A DNA stretch of 64,000 bases. Origin: Luteibacter sp. GTDB taxonomy: Bacteria > Pseudomonadota > Gammaproteobacteria > Xanthomonadales > Rhodanobacteraceae. A program made the position numbers and the translations under genes. The stretch is taken from assembly GCF_009912395.1 (NCBI RefSeq), contig NZ_WNDO01000001.1, positions 372,001-436,000 of the forward strand. The letters run 5' to 3'. Under the pieces are notes generated by a model that was not told the origin of the DNA, did not search any database, and saw only the letters and a program-made list of their open reading frames with translations. The stretch's first letter is position 1; the number at the start of each line of letters is the position of its first letter. Positions 62,951 through 64,000 of the stretch are shown piece after piece.

Positions 62951-63670
62951 ATGCTTTCAGCCCAAGGCCTGCAAAAGCGCTTCCGTGCGCGCCAGGTGGT
63001 CCGCGATTTCGCCTTCTCCATCCGCGAAGGCGAAGTGGTGGGCCTGCTCGGCCCCAACGGCGCGGGCAAGACCACCTGCTTCTACATGGTGGTAGGCCTG
63101 ATCCAGGCGGACGGTGGCGAAATCAAGCTCGACCAACAGGACATCACGGGCCTGCCCATGCACGCGCGCGCCAAGCTCGGCATTGGTTACCTGCCGCAGG
63201 AAGCCTCGGTGTTCCGTCGCCTGAGCGTCGCCGACAACATCCTGGCGGTGCTCGAACTGCGCGAAGGCATGACGCAGAAGCAGCGCGAAGACGAACTGGA
63301 AAGCCTGCTCGACGAACTCAAGATCACGCACATCGCCGAACAGAAGGGCATCAGCCTTTCCGGTGGCGAGCGCCGTCGTGTCGAGATCGCCCGTGCGCTG
63401 GCCGCGCGTCCGCGCTACATGCTGCTCGACGAACCCTTCGCGGGCGTCGACCCCATCTCCGTCGGCGAGATCCAGCGCATCGTGCGCCACCTCAAGGAGC
63501 GTGGCATCGGCGTGCTCATCACCGATCACAACGTGCGCGAGACGCTGGGCATCTGCGACCGTGCCTACATCCTCAACGACGGCGTGGTGCTGTCGCGCGG
63601 TACGCCCCAACACATCCTTGCCGACGAAAAGGTTCGCGAGGTGTACCTGGGACGTGAATTCCGCATCTGA
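62951..63670 (+). CDS. lptB: LPS export ABC transporter ATP-binding protein LptB
   Basis: 239 residues. Walker [19 protein letters not shown]-loop region [16 protein letters not shown], signature [17 protein letters not shown], Walker [17 protein letters not shown] and the switch His in [12 protein letters not shown] are all conserved. LptB powers extraction of lipopolysaccharide from the inner membrane together with LptFG, which are not in the window. The rpoN gene follows 99 bp downstream. Confidence 0.97.
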   Translation: MLSAQGLQKRFRARQVVRDFAFSIREGEVVGLLGPNGAGKTTCFYMVVGLIQADGGEIKLDQQDITGLPMHARAKLGIGYLPQEASVFRRLSVADNILAVLELREGMTQKQREDELESLLDELKITHIAEQKGISLSGGERRRVEIARALAARPRYMLLDEPFAGVDPISVGEIQRIVRHLKERGIGVLITDHNVRETLGICDRAYILNDGVVLSRGTPQHILADEKVREVYLGREFRI

Positions 63671-63769
63671 TCCGACGCGTTTCCGGCCGGAATGCCCGTT
63701 CTTGCCGAATGCTGGCCGGGGGGCACGCAAGGGGTTACGATGGTTCCGGCACCCTGATCAACGCAAGGC

Positions 63770-64000
63770 ATGAAACCCGGACTTCAGTTTCGCCTCCATC
63801 AGCAGCTCACGCTGACACCGCAGTTGCAACAGGCCATCCGCCTGCTGCAACTGTCGCAGCTTGAGCTCGAGGCCGAACTCCGCCAGATCGCGGAAGGCAA
63901 CCCCCTGCTCGAGTTCGCCGAGGACGCCGAGCCCGAACCCGAACCCGCCGCCGAGGAAGGTTTCCAGGCGAACGAATTCACCCATCGCGACGAGGCGCCC
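63770..64000 (+). CDS. rpoN: RNA polymerase sigma-54 factor RpoN (3' truncated by window end)
   Basis: The first 77 codons only. The N-terminal activator-contact region I is clear: [44 protein letters not shown], followed by an acidic region II ([14 protein letters not shown]). Sigma-54 directs enhancer-dependent transcription, e.g. for flagella, pili and nitrogen. It follows lptB as in most gammaproteobacteria. ATG at 63770 has AAGG upstream. Confidence 0.95.
   Translation, partial: MKPGLQFRLHQQLTLTPQLQQAIRLLQLSQLELEAELRQIAEGNPLLEFAEDAEPEPEPAAEEGFQANEFTHRDEAP

Overview
The window is high-GC, densely coded DNA from a gammaproteobacterium, most likely Rhodanobacteraceae/Xanthomonadales (Luteibacter- or Dyella-like). 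This placement is inferred from gene order (kdsD-kdsC-lptC-lptA-lptB-rpoN; hda beside a PerM-type permease, a DUF2066 gene and purM-purN-DUF3108; minCDE), a large TonB-dependent receptor with mannosidases, and many GTAG-type REP palindromes. It is ordinary chromosome: no phage, plasmid, transposase, integrase, CRISPR array, tRNA or rRNA was seen.

Layout. 1-5 kb: 3' part of a benzoylformate-decarboxylase-like enzyme, a membrane-anchored SRPBCC protein, and a NarL/DesK-type two-component pair. 5-8 kb: acetyltransferase, minC, minD, minE and a small HExxH protein, with ATGA overlaps at both ends of the cluster. 8-15 kb: a Bcr/CflA efflux gene bracketed by inverted hairpin repeats, crcB, cfa, an MFS gene and an ATP-grasp gene whose reading frames overlap tail to tail, and a tandem-PAS protein behind a probable sigma-28 promoter. 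15-18.4 kb: small proteins and two secreted peptidases (BSP-like and S10). 18.6-26.6 kb: a two-component/RND heavy-metal-type efflux locus whose response regulator is frameshifted. 26.7-36 kb: a mannoside (N-glycan-core-like) utilisation operon (TonB receptor, GH2, GH125, GH92) behind a promoter with an embedded LacI-type palindrome. 36.6-44 kb: a DUF3300 lipoprotein, zwf with a histone-H1-like tail coupled to a GH15 glucoamylase/trehalase, and a KefB/YbaL-type antiporter. 44-52.5 kb: recQ, an alkyltransferase-like protein, Pit phosphate transporter with a DUF47 partner, a CorC/HlyC-type protein, trmJ and suhB. 52.6-64 kb: hda, PerM, DUF2066, purM, purN, DUF3108, murA, bolA-like gene, kdsD, kdsC, lptC, lptA, lptB and the start of rpoN.

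Several blocks form functional units. MinCDE place the division septum. The receptor imports glycan pieces that GH92, GH125 and GH2 trim to mannose. GH15 plus Zwf could feed glucose units into the pentose-phosphate/Entner-Doudoroff route. KdsD/KdsC make Kdo for LPS and LptC/A/B export the LPS, beside MurA for peptidoglycan. Pit and DUF47 form a phosphate uptake pair.

The most unusual points are: the lysine/alanine-rich tail on glucose-6-phosphate dehydrogenase; the frameshifted regulator of the RND system; REP palindromes that supply the stop codon of five separate genes; a composite hairpin repeat that brackets one gene in inverted orientation and is tandemly amplified beside trmJ; and a seven-unit 20-bp tandem repeat running into the 3' end of murA. 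No clearly unprecedented multi-gene system is visible.
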